Origin: Streptomyces sp. P3 | GTDB taxonomy: Bacteria > Actinomycetota > Actinomycetes > Streptomycetales > Streptomycetaceae | Reading direction: 5' to 3' | Length of the DNA: 64,000 nucleotides | Assembly (NCBI RefSeq): GCF_003032475.1 | Contig: NZ_CP028369.1 | Location: forward strand, 6,820,001-6,884,000 | Shown: piece after piece, positions 7,452 through 16,289 of the stretch | Numbering within the stretch: the stretch's first letter is position 1 | Layout: every line of letters starts with the position of its first letter | Notes under the pieces: generated by a model | Told to the model about the DNA's origin: nothing | What the model saw: the letters and a program-made list of their open reading frames with translations, nothing else | The model's database searches: none | Made by a program: the position numbers and the translations under genes

Positions 7452-9653
7452 TCAACGCCCGTGGACCGGGCGCCGCCCGCCTCGACGGCGCCCTCCGCCT
7501 CGCGTGCGCTTGGTCGCCGGGAACAGCAGCGCGCCGAGCAAGCCCGCTGCCAGCACGTACGGCCACCACCCGAACGCGCCGCCCTCGGCGGCTCCGGTAC
7601 CTCGCGTATCAGCCGTCACGGTTCCCGGCGAAGCCTGTCCGTGCGCACCCGCCGAGGCGCTCGCGGCTGTCGCGATCAGCACGACGTCGTTTCCGTCTCC
7701 ACCCTTGTAGCTGATCCGGTAAACGGTTTCGGCGAGTTTCACCTCGGCGCCCTCGTGCAGCCCGTCGAACGTGCCCGCGATCGGCCCGTCACCGGTGTGC
7801 TCCAGGACGCGGATCTCACGGTGTGGGGTTGTACGGGGCGCAGTGGACGACGGCCGAGAATCGCCGCCGATCTGTGGGGAAGGGGAGTCGGCGGCGTTCG
7901 CCTCGGCGGCTGCTCCCGCGGCCGACAGATCGAGGCCGCCCTGCAGACTCACCTTGCCCCCGGCCTTCAACGGGCTGTCCGTGAGCACCAGTTGTCCCTT
8001 GTCGGTCTGCGTGTAGCCGGCGGTCACCGTCAGCCCGCCCGTGACGACGCCCTCGTTCGTCACGGCCCCCTTCACGGTGCCCGTACCGCTGAGGGCGCTC
8101 GTCACCCGCAGCGGCGAGCCGCCGGTGTCCAGACGCGCCGCAGCCGACGTCAGCCGTACCGCCCTGCTGTTGGCGAGGCTTGCCCCGCTCTCGAGCGCGA
8201 GCGTTCCCTGCTTGATCGTCGTCGTCCCCGTGTACGTCACCGCGGGGCCCGTGAGGGTCGTCGTCGCGGGTCCTGACTGGACGAGCGAGCCGCTGCCTCC
8301 GAGCCGGGACAGCGAGATCGCCTTCTTCGCGTTGCGCACGACGAGCGTGCCGTCGTTCACGATGCGACGCCGGTCCGTGCCCGTGAGCAGCGAGCCGTCC
8401 CCCCGGGCCGACCCCAGCCTCAGCACCGCACCCTTCTGCACCGTCGTCGAACCGTCGTAGTGCTGGTCGGCGGCGAACGTGACGTCGTTGCCCTTGGTTC
8501 CCGCGATGACGACGTCACCGGCACCGGGCGCGGCCAGGGTGTCGTGGTACCTGCCGCCGCCGATCGGCGCCCCGAGAGTGACCGGGCCGTTGTAGTCGAA
8601 CGTCAGCAGGGACCGCCGTCCGCTGGCCTCGTGCAAGTTGATGTATACGGTGTCTTTTGTTCCCGGCATGAAGATCTTGTGAGTGGTGCCGTCGCCCCAC
8701 TGCACGTTCGCGCCTTCGATGTTGGTGCCACGCTTGTTCAACTGGTGTGCCACCGGACGCCAGTTGATGTCCGGGTCGCTGAGCGAGGGAGCTGCGTCGC
8801 CGCCCTGGTCGCTGTAGCTGTACTGCCCGGTGAGGATGACTTTGCTGCCGGGCCGGGTGTGGACGTTGACGTCGCTGCCGTACGCCCGCTGGTAGAAGTC
8901 CTGACGCAAGGTGATCGTCTGGTTCAGCGGGGTGTCGATGATCCAGGAGCCCTGGTTGACGATCGCCCGGGCGGCGGGCAGCGAGACCGGGAACTCGGGG
9001 CGGCCCACCGCGACCCCGGTACCGTTGTCGATGACTCCGGAGAAGGGATGGGTGCCCGCCAGATCGAGCGTGCCCCACATGTTCCTGGGCTGGGTGACCA
9101 GACCTGACCCGCTGATCGTGCCGATGTTGAAGGTGCGGGTCAACGACAGCCGGAGCGTGCCGTCCACGCGGACGTTGAGCTCGTTGAGCCGATAGCCGGG
9201 CGTGTCGTACGGGAAGTGCCCGATCAGTCCTGTGCCTTTGCCGGTCCCGTACTGCAGGGTCGCCCCGCGTGCGACGGTGATCGCCGGAGGATCGGGGTTG
9301 CTGACCGTCGTGTACGGGTGGTTTCCGCCCTGGGTGCGCACCACCTGCCTGCGGCGGGCCGAGGGCAGGGTGAAGTCACTGTCCCTGGTCAGGACGAGCG
9401 TTCCGCCGCCCCTTACGGTGAGCGTTCCCTGGCCGCGGAAAGCGCCGTCGTAAGTCGTTGTCCCGGCGGGCACGGTGACCACGGTGTCACCGGTGAGGTT
9501 CACGTCCCGGTCGGCGAGGACGTCGGCGGTGACGTCCCGGGGGTCGGCGGCGACGGCGGGGGGAGCGGCGACCAGGACGGACGCGACCGCCGCGAGGACG
9601 CCGAGGGCCGCTGCTGAGGTGGGGAAAGAGCTGCGCACACATCGGAGACGCAC
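7452..9653 (-). CDS. Secreted surface protein with autotransporter-type beta-strand repeats
   Basis: A 733-residue exported protein. It starts with a Sec signal (arginines, then AALGVLAAVASVLVAAPPAVA before ADP). The long central part is rich in Gly/Thr/Val with recurring blocks such as GSLVQSGPATTTLTGPAVTY and TGTTTIKQGTLALESGASLA, the signature of PATR/autotransporter-associated beta-strand repeats that form a right-handed beta-helix. The C-terminus has one transmembrane helix (WWPYVLAAGLLGALLFP) and a very basic tail, so it should be membrane-anchored with the repeats outside. Function unknown; its neighbours degrade rhamnogalacturonan, so a polysaccharide-binding or lyase-like role is inferred. 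The start is GTG 9653 or 9638; no good ribosome site was seen for either. Confidence 0.78.
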   Translation of the reverse strand: MRLRCVRSSFPTSAAALGVLAAVASVLVAAPPAVAADPRDVTADVLADRDVNLTGDTVVTVPAGTTTYDGAFRGQGTLTVRGGGTLVLTRDSDFTLPSARRRQVVRTQGGNHPYTTVSNPDPPAITVARGATLQYGTGKGTGLIGHFPYDTPGYRLNELNVRVDGTLRLSLTRTFNIGTISGSGLVTQPRNMWGTLDLAGTHPFSGVIDNGTGVAVGRPEFPVSLPAARAIVNQGSWIIDTPLNQTITLRQDFYQRAYGSDVNVHTRPGSKVILTGQYSYSDQGGDAAPSLSDPDINWRPVAHQLNKRGTNIEGANVQWGDGTTHKIFMPGTKDTVYINLHEASGRRSLLTFDYNGPVTLGAPIGGGRYHDTLAAPGAGDVVIAGTKGNDVTFAADQHYDGSTTVQKGAVLRLGSARGDGSLLTGTDRRRIVNDGTLVVRNAKKAISLSRLGGSGSLVQSGPATTTLTGPAVTYTGTTTIKQGTLALESGASLANSRAVRLTSAAARLDTGGSPLRVTSALSGTGTVKGAVTNEGVVTGGLTVTAGYTQTDKGQLVLTDSPLKAGGKVSLQGGLDLSAAGAAAEANAADSPSPQIGGDSRPSSTAPRTTPHREIRVLEHTGDGPIAGTFDGLHEGAEVKLAETVYRISYKGGDGNDVVLIATAASASAGAHGQASPGTVTADTRGTGAAEGGAFGWWPYVLAAGLLGALLFPATKRTRGGGRRRGGRRPVHGR

Positions 9654-9744
9654 GGGCCGGACGCCGATAACACAAATATCCCCTCGGATCGCACGTCGGC
9701 CTCTTCCGCTCCGGGAAAACGTCGCTCCGCGAGGGAACCTTCCG

Positions 9745-9756
9745 GAAAGGGCTTTC
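9745..9756. promoter_or_regulatory. Candidate LacI-type operator (site B)
   Basis: GAAAGGGCTTTC between the divergent surface-protein and GH43 genes; identical to site C before the lyase gene. It lies directly beside TTGTCA (9762-9757), a possible -35 for the minus-strand gene, and 21 bp upstream of the plus-strand -35. Confidence 0.5.
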
Positions 9757-9777
9757 TGACAAGTCGCGTCAGACCCG

Positions 9778-9806
9778 TTGACCTGCTCGTAACACGCCCT
9801 TACCTT
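9778..9806 (+). promoter_or_regulatory. Candidate promoter of the GH43 gene
   Basis: TTGACC (9778-9783), a 17-nt spacer, then TACCTT (9801-9806): a housekeeping-sigma-type promoter. It would give a 5' leader of about 195 nt before the ATG at 10009. Confidence 0.45.
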
Positions 9807-10008
9807 TTCGGCGTTCGTCATTCCACATCTTGTCCGCCGTTCCGAACGCTGTCGTCGAGAGGCGCTGCGTCTCCCGCCGCCCTCCCGTCCCCCCACCGCG
9901 CCGACCCGCAGGCCCCGCGCCGCATCCGGTTCCAGGCCCGGCGCCCGACCGGGGCGGCACCCCGGAGTCCGACGTCCCGGACGTCGACACCATGAAAGAG
10001 AGCCCGAG

Positions 10009-11421
10009 ATGAGACGTGCGTACGCGACCCTGCTCGCCCTCTGTATGGCGCTGATCGGCGCCCTCGCCTCGGCGGGACCGGCCCAGGCGGCGCCCGTGTC
10101 GATCGCCAACGGCACGCAGTTCAAGGACACCTCGGGCAACCCCCTGCACGCTCACGGCGGCGGGGTCCTCAAAGTCGGCTCCTACTACTACTGGTTCGGC
10201 GAGGACCGCAACGCCGACAACACGTTCCGGTACGTGGACGCCTACCGTTCCACCGATCTGAAGAACTGGGAGTTCCGCAACCACGTGCTGACCCAGTCGA
10301 GCGCGTCCGAGCTGGCCACCGCCAACATCGAACGTCCGAAGGTGGTCTACAACGCCTCCACCGGCAAGTTCGTGATGTGGATGCACAAGGAGAACGGGAC
10401 GGACTACAGCGAGGCGCGGGCCGCCGTCGCCGTGTCGGACACCGTCGACGGCGACTACGCCTGGCAGGGCAGCTTCCGGCCGCTCGACCAGCACATGTCG
10501 CGCGACATCACGCTCTTCGTGGACAGCGACGGCGCCGGGTACATGGTCTCGGCGGCGCGCGAGAACTACGACCTGCAGATCTACCGGCTGACCGCCGACT
10601 ACACCGGTATCGCAAACCTTGTCGCCGACCCGTGGCACAACGGCCACCGTGAGGCGCCGGCGCTGTTCAAGCGAAACGGCGTCTACTTCATGCTCACCTC
10701 GGGCGCCACCGGCTGGAACCCCAACCAGCAGCAGTACGCGACGGCCACCTCAGTCGCCGGCCCCTGGACGGCCATGACGAACGTCGGCGACGCGACAGCG
10801 TACGGCTCGCAGACCGCGTACGTCCTTCCCGTCCAGGGGAGTTCGGGGACCTCCTACCTGTATCTGGGCGACCGGTGGGGCGACTCCTTCGGCGGCACCG
10901 TCAACGACTCCCGTTACGTCTGGCTGCCGCTGGCCTTCCCCACGTCCACCTCGCTGTCGATGTCATGGGCCCCCGAGGTGACGGTCGACACCGCCGCCGG
11001 GACGATCACGGGCACGAGCGCCACCTACAACACGCTCGTCGCCCGGCACAGTGGCAAGTGCGCGGACGTCACCAGCCAGTCGCTCTGGGCAGGAGCCCAG
11101 ATCAAGCAGTACGACTGCAACGGCGGCAACAACCAGAAGTACTGGTTCAAGTCGGTCGGAAGCGGTTACTACCAGTTGGTCGTCCGCAGCAGTTCGCTGT
11201 GCGTGCGGGAGAACGCGGGCACGGTGAGCCAGGAGGACTGCAATGCCTCGGCCAGCGCTCAGCAGTGGGCGCTGACGACCTCGGGCAGCTACGTGAACAT
11301 CACGTCGCGCGCGAGCGGAAAATGCCTGGACGTGAACGGTGCGTCCACCGCCAACTCCGCCGCGATCATCACGTACGCGTGCAACGGGGGTACCAACCAG
11401 CAGTGGACACGTGGTTCATGA
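10009..11421 (+). CDS. Secreted GH43 glycoside hydrolase with ricin-type lectin domain (exo-beta-1,3-galactanase-like)
   Basis: 470 residues. Residues 1-28 are a Sec signal (MRRAYATLLALCMALIGALA, cut after QAA). Residues about 30-340 form the five-bladed GH43 domain (GNPLHAHGGGVLKVGSYYYW, ERPKVVYN, SRDITLFVDSDGAGYMV, HREAPALFKRNGVYFMLTSG). About 345-470 is a ricin B/CBM13 domain with repeated QW-type motifs (NQKYW, AQQWA, NQQWT). This architecture matches the GH43 subfamily of exo-beta-1,3-galactanases, which release galactose from type II arabinogalactan side chains; the exact specificity is inferred. AAAGAGAG precedes the ATG. It converges on the PL4 gene with only 7 bp between stops. Confidence 0.88.
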   Translation: MRRAYATLLALCMALIGALASAGPAQAAPVSIANGTQFKDTSGNPLHAHGGGVLKVGSYYYWFGEDRNADNTFRYVDAYRSTDLKNWEFRNHVLTQSSASELATANIERPKVVYNASTGKFVMWMHKENGTDYSEARAAVAVSDTVDGDYAWQGSFRPLDQHMSRDITLFVDSDGAGYMVSAARENYDLQIYRLTADYTGIANLVADPWHNGHREAPALFKRNGVYFMLTSGATGWNPNQQQYATATSVAGPWTAMTNVGDATAYGSQTAYVLPVQGSSGTSYLYLGDRWGDSFGGTVNDSRYVWLPLAFPTSTSLSMSWAPEVTVDTAAGTITGTSATYNTLVARHSGKCADVTSQSLWAGAQIKQYDCNGGNNQKYWFKSVGSGYYQLVVRSSSLCVRENAGTVSQEDCNASASAQQWALTTSGSYVNITSRASGKCLDVNGASTANSAAIITYACNGGTNQQWTRGS

Positions 11422-11428
11422 CGATCCA

Positions 11429-13096
11429 TCACGCAAGCAGGTCGATCGCGTCGATCGACGTTCCCGCGCTCAGATAGGACGTCGTGCCGGACCCGCTCAC
11501 CACGTTGATCTTCAGCACGTTGTACTGGCCGGTGTCCGTGAGCCATGCGCTCGCGGGGACGTTGTAGGTGAACGTGTGGTTGTTGCCCCGGTAGGACCCG
11601 TTCGTCAGGGACCGGGTGCTCGGCTGGGTGGGCGGGGACGGAACGGGGGAGGTCCAGGCGTCGTTCACGACGACCTGCGGCCGGCCGTTGGCATAGGCCG
11701 TCGTCACGCCGATGCGCAGGCTGTGCGCGGCGGCGGCCTGGGCGGCGGTCAGCTTGAAGTACACGAGCAGGCCGCTGTTGACGTCTTTCCAGAGGTAGCA
11801 GGGGAACGCAGACGTCTCGGTGCCGCTGCCGATGACGACGTTGCCGGTCCACGCGGACGCGCGCACGTCCGACGGGTGCGCGTACGTCATGAGGTCGGCG
11901 TTCTTGAAGCCGCTCGGTGTGCCGGTCCAGTCGTTGATCCGCCAGATCGCGCTCGCGTTGCTCGGATCGTTCGAGGACGGGATGGCGAACGAGTTCAGGG
12001 TGGTCGTCGCGCCCGCGCTCACCGTCACCTGCGCGGTGTACACGGCCAACTCGCTCTTGTGGACGGTGAGCGTGTACGTCCCGGGGAGCACCCCGGAGAT
12101 CGAGAAGTAGCCGTCGGACTCTCGCGCCGAACCCCAGTACTGCGCCGTTGAGTTGGCCAGGCCCACCGTGTAGGTGTGGGCGGTGTTCCGCCCGGTGATG
12201 CCCACCCCCGCGACCCGGCCGCGGCCGCCGGCGCCGACGTACCCGGCGATGCCGAGCGAATCCGCCCACGACGTGGTCAGCGTTCCCGGGAACAGTGAGG
12301 AGGAGGGGGCGCCGCCGTCGGTGAAGGCGATCACGTAGGGGCCCTGGAGACCGAAACGCTGCGCCTCCGTCTGGTTCTGGCCGTAGTAGAGGATCTCGTA
12401 CAGGCCGCCGCCGTCGGCGCTCTGGTGACGCAGCAGAGAGCGGTAGAAAGGGCCTCCGGAGGCTTTCTCGTGGTTGCTGCGCACGATCCACAGACCGACA
12501 CCGCCGGCGGTCCAGCCGATGTAGTCGTAGTCCATGACGCGCCGTTTGGAATAGTGCTTGGAGCGGGTCTGGCCGTTGGACTTCGCGAAGACGTCGGAAG
12601 CCTCGATGGTGCTGGTCGTGTACGTGTACGAGTCAGGCTCGTCGTTGAGGAACAGACCCGCCTTGACCCGGAGGATGTAACGGGTTGCCGAAACAGACGT
12701 GTCCGCCTTGTTGGTCCACAGGTAGACGTTGTTCTCGCCACTGCGAGCCGCGTAGTAGTGCCGGAGCGTGCCGTGCGTGACGGAGATCAGAATCGTCGAC
12801 CCGGACCGCGCGATCGTCACGGTGGAGCTGCCGAGGCCCGACTCGATGTGCGAGTTCATGCCGCCGTAGCCCTGGTACTCGGTGCCCCGGTAGACCAGGG
12901 AGGTCAGGTCGCCGGTCGCCTTGCTGACCTTGAAGACGAGGTCGGCGCCGGTGTCGACGACGTAGTGCGAGCCGTCGTCGGTGTAGCCGAAGGCCGCTGC
13001 GGCGGCCGGGACGGCGAGCGGCCCGGCGAGGGCGGCGGCCGCGGCGCCGAGGACGAAGGTGCGGCGTCGGACCGGGTGGTTCGCGGATCCGGACAT
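11429..13096 (-). CDS. Secreted rhamnogalacturonan lyase (PL4 family)
   Basis: Cleaves the rhamnose-galacturonic acid backbone of rhamnogalacturonan-I by beta-elimination outside the cell. 555 residues with a Tat-type signal (VRRRTFVLGAAAAALAGPLA). Three domains in order: a large beta-sandwich catalytic domain (about 35-310, with RRVMDYDYIGWTAGGVGLWI), a fibronectin-like domain (about 315-400, GYFSISGVLPGTYTLTVHKS) and a C-terminal carbohydrate-binding jelly roll (about 400-555, GTSIDAIDLLA at the end), the layout of fungal and bacterial PL4 enzymes. The start ATG 13096 has AAGGAGG 8 nt upstream. Divergent from the CE12 esterase across an interval with two LacI-type operators. Confidence 0.9.
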   Translation of the reverse strand: MSGSANHPVRRRTFVLGAAAAALAGPLAVPAAAAAFGYTDDGSHYVVDTGADLVFKVSKATGDLTSLVYRGTEYQGYGGMNSHIESGLGSSTVTIARSGSTILISVTHGTLRHYYAARSGENNVYLWTNKADTSVSATRYILRVKAGLFLNDEPDSYTYTTSTIEASDVFAKSNGQTRSKHYSKRRVMDYDYIGWTAGGVGLWIVRSNHEKASGGPFYRSLLRHQSADGGGLYEILYYGQNQTEAQRFGLQGPYVIAFTDGGAPSSSLFPGTLTTSWADSLGIAGYVGAGGRGRVAGVGITGRNTAHTYTVGLANSTAQYWGSARESDGYFSISGVLPGTYTLTVHKSELAVYTAQVTVSAGATTTLNSFAIPSSNDPSNASAIWRINDWTGTPSGFKNADLMTYAHPSDVRASAWTGNVVIGSGTETSAFPCYLWKDVNSGLLVYFKLTAAQAAAAHSLRIGVTTAYANGRPQVVVNDAWTSPVPSPPTQPSTRSLTNGSYRGNNHTFTYNVPASAWLTDTGQYNVLKINVVSGSGTTSYLSAGTSIDAIDLLA

Positions 13097-13164
13097 GGGG
13101 GTGCCTCCTTCGGGAGGTGTGGGGGTGCGGGTGTCTGAGAGAGTGACAGTTGAATCGATTTCGC

Positions 13165-13176
13165 GAAAGGGCTTTC
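13165..13176. promoter_or_regulatory. Candidate LacI-type operator (site C)
   Basis: GAAAGGGCTTTC, identical to site B, 69 bp upstream of the PL4 start in the PL4/CE12 divergent promoter region. Confidence 0.5.
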
Positions 13177-13220
13177 ACTCCTGGGAAGTCGACAGTTCTA
13201 CGAAATGTACGCCAGGTCTA

Positions 13221-13232
13221 GAAAGCGCTTGC
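13221..13232. promoter_or_regulatory. Candidate LacI-type operator (site D)
   Basis: GAAAGCGCTTGC, 55 bp upstream of the CE12 start; identical in its 12-bp core to both sites before the ABC importer operon. Confidence 0.55.
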
Positions 13233-13286
13233 CAGAGGCGGTACGGTCCTGCCGCCAGCCCCTGTGTCACGACGGAGGAGTCGCAA

Positions 13287-14333
13287 GTGAGACGTTTCAA
13301 CACCGCCGTGCTGGCGGCGCTGACCTTGGCCGCCGGTCTGACGGCCGTGCCGGCCGCCCGCGCCCACGACGGTCGCGCCCCCCTCGGCATCGACAACTGC
13401 ACCGCCACCGCCTGCCACTTCGACGTCGCACCGGGCGTCTATGACGTGAAGGTCGTTCTCGGCGGCAGCGCCGCGTCCGGCACCAGCGTCACCGGTGAGA
13501 CCCGGCGAGCCCTGCTTCCCGAGACCACCGTGCCCGCCGGTGAACGCGTCGTCCGCAGCTTCACCGTCGACGTCCGCACCCCCGAGGGGGAGCCCACGGG
13601 CCCCGCAGGCACCGCAGGCCTGGACCTGGTCCTCGGCGGATCCGCTCCGGCACTGGCGGACATCCGGGTCACCACCGCCCGCCACGCCCGGCAGATCTTC
13701 CTCGTCGGCGACTCCACCGTGTGCGACCAGCCTGCCGAGCCATACACGGGATGGGGTCAGCAACTGCCGCAATATCTGCGGCAAGGCGTTTCTGTCGCCA
13801 ACTACGCGGACTCGGGGGAGAGTACGGTCACCTATCTGGGGAACCCGCAGCTCTGGGACACGGTCCGGCCACTGATCCGCCACGGCGACCTCGTCCTGGT
13901 CCAGCTCGCCCACAACGACAAGACGACCGACGGGGCGACATACCGCGCGAACCTCGAGACACTGGTGGCGGGAGTGAGGGAGAAGGGCGGTCGGCCGGTC
14001 CTGGTGACCCCCATCGTGCGCCGCTGGTTCAACACCGACGGCACGCTGAACAACGGAACGGCTCTGCTGGTCAACGGACTCGGCGTCGACCATCCCGCGG
14101 TCATCCGCTCGGTCGCCGCCGCACAGCACGTCCCGCTGATCGACCTCACCGCCAAGACCAAGGCGGTGGTGGAGTCCCTCGGCGTCGAGGGCTCCAAGGC
14201 GCTCTACCTGTACAACGAGAAACGGGACAACACGCACACCTCCGTGCACGGGGCCACCGTCTACGCGGGCCTGGTGCGCGACGAACTCCTCGCGCGGCAT
14301 CTGGTGCCGAAGGGCTCCGTGCGGGTGGGATGA
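13287..14333 (+). CDS. Secreted rhamnogalacturonan acetylesterase (CE12, SGNH hydrolase)
   Basis: Removes acetyl groups from galacturonic acid in rhamnogalacturonan so that the lyase can act. 348 residues from GTG 13287 (GGAGGAG 6 nt upstream), with a Sec signal ending ARA-HD. About 110 residues of N-terminal beta-rich domain precede the SGNH hydrolase. Catalytic pieces are visible: GDST with Ser about 143, the Asn of HND about 210, and DNTH with Asp about 314 and His about 317. A strong hairpin follows the stop. Paired head-to-head with the PL4 lyase, it fits one degradative pathway. Confidence 0.9.
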   Translation: MRRFNTAVLAALTLAAGLTAVPAARAHDGRAPLGIDNCTATACHFDVAPGVYDVKVVLGGSAASGTSVTGETRRALLPETTVPAGERVVRSFTVDVRTPEGEPTGPAGTAGLDLVLGGSAPALADIRVTTARHARQIFLVGDSTVCDQPAEPYTGWGQQLPQYLRQGVSVANYADSGESTVTYLGNPQLWDTVRPLIRHGDLVLVQLAHNDKTTDGATYRANLETLVAGVREKGGRPVLVTPIVRRWFNTDGTLNNGTALLVNGLGVDHPAVIRSVAAAQHVPLIDLTAKTKAVVESLGVEGSKALYLYNEKRDNTHTSVHGATVYAGLVRDELLARHLVPKGSVRVG

Positions 14334-14336
14334 ACG

Positions 14337-14374
14337 CCTGGGGGCGCCCCGACCGGAACCGGGACGCCCCCAGG
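14337..14374 (+). terminator. Intrinsic-type hairpin after the CE12 gene
   Basis: Perfect 10-bp arms CCTGGGGGCG and CGCCCCCAGG around an 18-nt loop, starting 4 nt after the stop codon. No U-tract, as is common in Streptomyces. Confidence 0.6.
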
Positions 14375-14421
14375 TCCTGATCCCCAGGCCCGGACCCGGC
14401 CGCGAAGGAAAGAAACTGCAC

Positions 14422-16287
14422 ATGCACCTGCTCCCGCCCGACCTCGCCCGCAGCCCTCGCACGGGATACACCCGCGCCCACTGGGAGACGGCAGCCGACA
14501 CCCTGCTCGCCGCGGTGGAGCCGTACGCCACTGAAGATCGCGCTCTCTACCATTTTCCCGGCAGCCGGGAAAGCTGGTCCGGCCGACTCTCGGACGGCCT
14601 GGAGGGGTACGCCCGCACGCTGCTGCTCGCCGCGTTCCGTCGGGACGAAACCGCGCTGGAACGTTACGCGAGCGGTCTCTCGGTCGGCGTCCGCGGCGTC
14701 TGGCCCCGCATCGAGGACCGCGGGCAGCCCCTCGTCGAGGCCGCGTCCATCGCTCTGGCGCTGCGGCTGACCCGGCCGATGCTCTGGGACCGACTCGACG
14801 ACGCCACCCGGCAACGTACGGCGGCCTGGCTCGGCGACGCGCTCACCGCGGAACCCTGGCCCTGCAACTGGGAGCTGTTTCCCGTCACGGTCGGCGGTTT
14901 CCTGGAGTCGGTCGGCCATGAGCCGGAGGCTTCCCGCAAGGCGATCGACCGAGGCCTCGAGCGCATCGAGCAGTGGTACGTCGGCGACGGCTGGTACACC
15001 GACGGTCCCGGCCGGGCCTTCGACTACTACAACGGCTGGGCCATGCACCTCTACCCGGTCCTGCACGCCTGGCTGGCCGACGACACCGACCTGCTGGCCC
15101 GCTACGGAGACCGGCTGACCACACATCTCGCCGACTACGCCCGCCTGTTCGGCGGCGACGGTGCCCCGATGCACCAGGGGCGCTCCCTCACCTACCGCTT
15201 CGCCACCACCGCACCTCTGTGGCTGGGCGCCCTGACCGGCCACACCCCGCTGGCCCCCGGCGAGACCCGCCGCCTCGCCTCGGGAGCGCTTCGGTACTTC
15301 CTGGAACGCGGTGCGGTCGACACACACGGACTGCTCACCCTCGGCTGGCACGGTCCCGACGAGTCGGTCCTGCAGGGATACTCGGGCCCGGCTTCCCCCT
15401 ACTGGGCGAGCAAGGGCTTCCTCGGCCTGCTCCTTCCGCCGGAACACGAGGTGTGGACGGCTCAGGAGGAAGCGGGACCGGCCGAACGGGGAAACGCGGT
15501 CACACCGCTTGCCGCACCCAACTGGCTCATTCAGTCGACCGGTTCGGACGGGTTGGTTCGCCTGCACAACCACGGCAGCGAGGACGTCCGTTACGACCCC
15601 TACTACACGCGTTTCGCGTACTCCACCGTCACCCGGCCGCTGGGCTCGCCGCCGGACAACACCGTCACGGTCGGCGGCGACCCGCGTCGGGAGGGCATCG
15701 TCCCGCTAGGGACGGGAGAGGGCTGGGCGGCGTCCCGGCACGTCTCAAGCTCCGGCGTCGAGGTCACGAGCCTGGTGGTCGCCGACGGCGCCGTGGAGGT
15801 GCGCGCCCATCTGGTCGCGGGCGCCGCCCCTGGCACGGAAGTCCTTCTCACGGGCTGGGCCACGGCGAGGGGCGGGGCGGAGCGGGCCGAGCTGCTGCCC
15901 GTGCACGGGCTCGCGGGGCGCGCTGCGCCGGCGGGCGTGGTGGACGAGGGCCCGGCGACGCTCTTCGTCGCGCTGGCACGGCTCACTGCGGAGCCCGACC
16001 CGCTGCCCCTCCAGGACCTTGTGGCCGTGGAGGTGAACAGGACTTCACCGACCGGCGACGCTCACGGTGTGTACGACCTGAGTGTCCGCTGGCGAACAGG
16101 TCCGGAGCGCCGCTTCCGTTTCCAGGCGGCGGCGGACAGGTCCAGCGAGGCGGACGACGTCACCGGCGCGCGTGGGAACGCCGCTCCGGACGGGGTCGCG
16201 ACGTCCGGTGGATCCACGACTTCCGAAGGGCTCACGGTGTCGGACGAGCGATCCGCAGCAGCGTCGTGGTCGGTGAAGCCCAGGTAA
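14422..16287 (+). CDS. DUF2264 domain-containing protein
   Basis: 621 residues, no signal peptide, so probably cytoplasmic. The first 380 or so residues carry the conserved DUF2264 pattern (DGWYTDGPGRAFDYYNGWAM, HQGRSLTYRFATTAPLWLG, SPYWASKGFLGLLLP), predicted to be an alpha-barrel like those of glycan-processing enzymes. The rest is beta-rich, ending in a Ser/Thr-rich tail that may be disordered. The biochemical role of DUF2264 is not established to my knowledge; members often sit in polysaccharide-utilisation clusters, as here. GAAGGAAAG lies about 10 nt before ATG 14422. The hairpin upstream suggests it is transcribed partly by read-through. Confidence 0.82.
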   Translation: MHLLPPDLARSPRTGYTRAHWETAADTLLAAVEPYATEDRALYHFPGSRESWSGRLSDGLEGYARTLLLAAFRRDETALERYASGLSVGVRGVWPRIEDRGQPLVEAASIALALRLTRPMLWDRLDDATRQRTAAWLGDALTAEPWPCNWELFPVTVGGFLESVGHEPEASRKAIDRGLERIEQWYVGDGWYTDGPGRAFDYYNGWAMHLYPVLHAWLADDTDLLARYGDRLTTHLADYARLFGGDGAPMHQGRSLTYRFATTAPLWLGALTGHTPLAPGETRRLASGALRYFLERGAVDTHGLLTLGWHGPDESVLQGYSGPASPYWASKGFLGLLLPPEHEVWTAQEEAGPAERGNAVTPLAAPNWLIQSTGSDGLVRLHNHGSEDVRYDPYYTRFAYSTVTRPLGSPPDNTVTVGGDPRREGIVPLGTGEGWAASRHVSSSGVEVTSLVVADGAVEVRAHLVAGAAPGTEVLLTGWATARGGAERAELLPVHGLAGRAAPAGVVDEGPATLFVALARLTAEPDPLPLQDLVAVEVNRTSPTGDAHGVYDLSVRWRTGPERRFRFQAAADRSSEADDVTGARGNAAPDGVATSGGSTTSEGLTVSDERSAAASWSVKPR

Positions 16288-16289
16288 GT

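Larger units (their letters stand above)
9654..10008. other. Divergent regulatory region, no gene
   Basis: About 355 bp holding operator site B and the TTGACC/TACCTT promoter. Frames extending the surface-protein ORF upstream to 10139 overlap the GH43 start and lack coding character. Confidence 0.6.

Noticed and set aside
9654..10139. Upstream extension of the surface-protein frame
   Set aside because: It would overlap the GH43 start and place 160 Arg/Gly-rich residues before a clear Sec signal.
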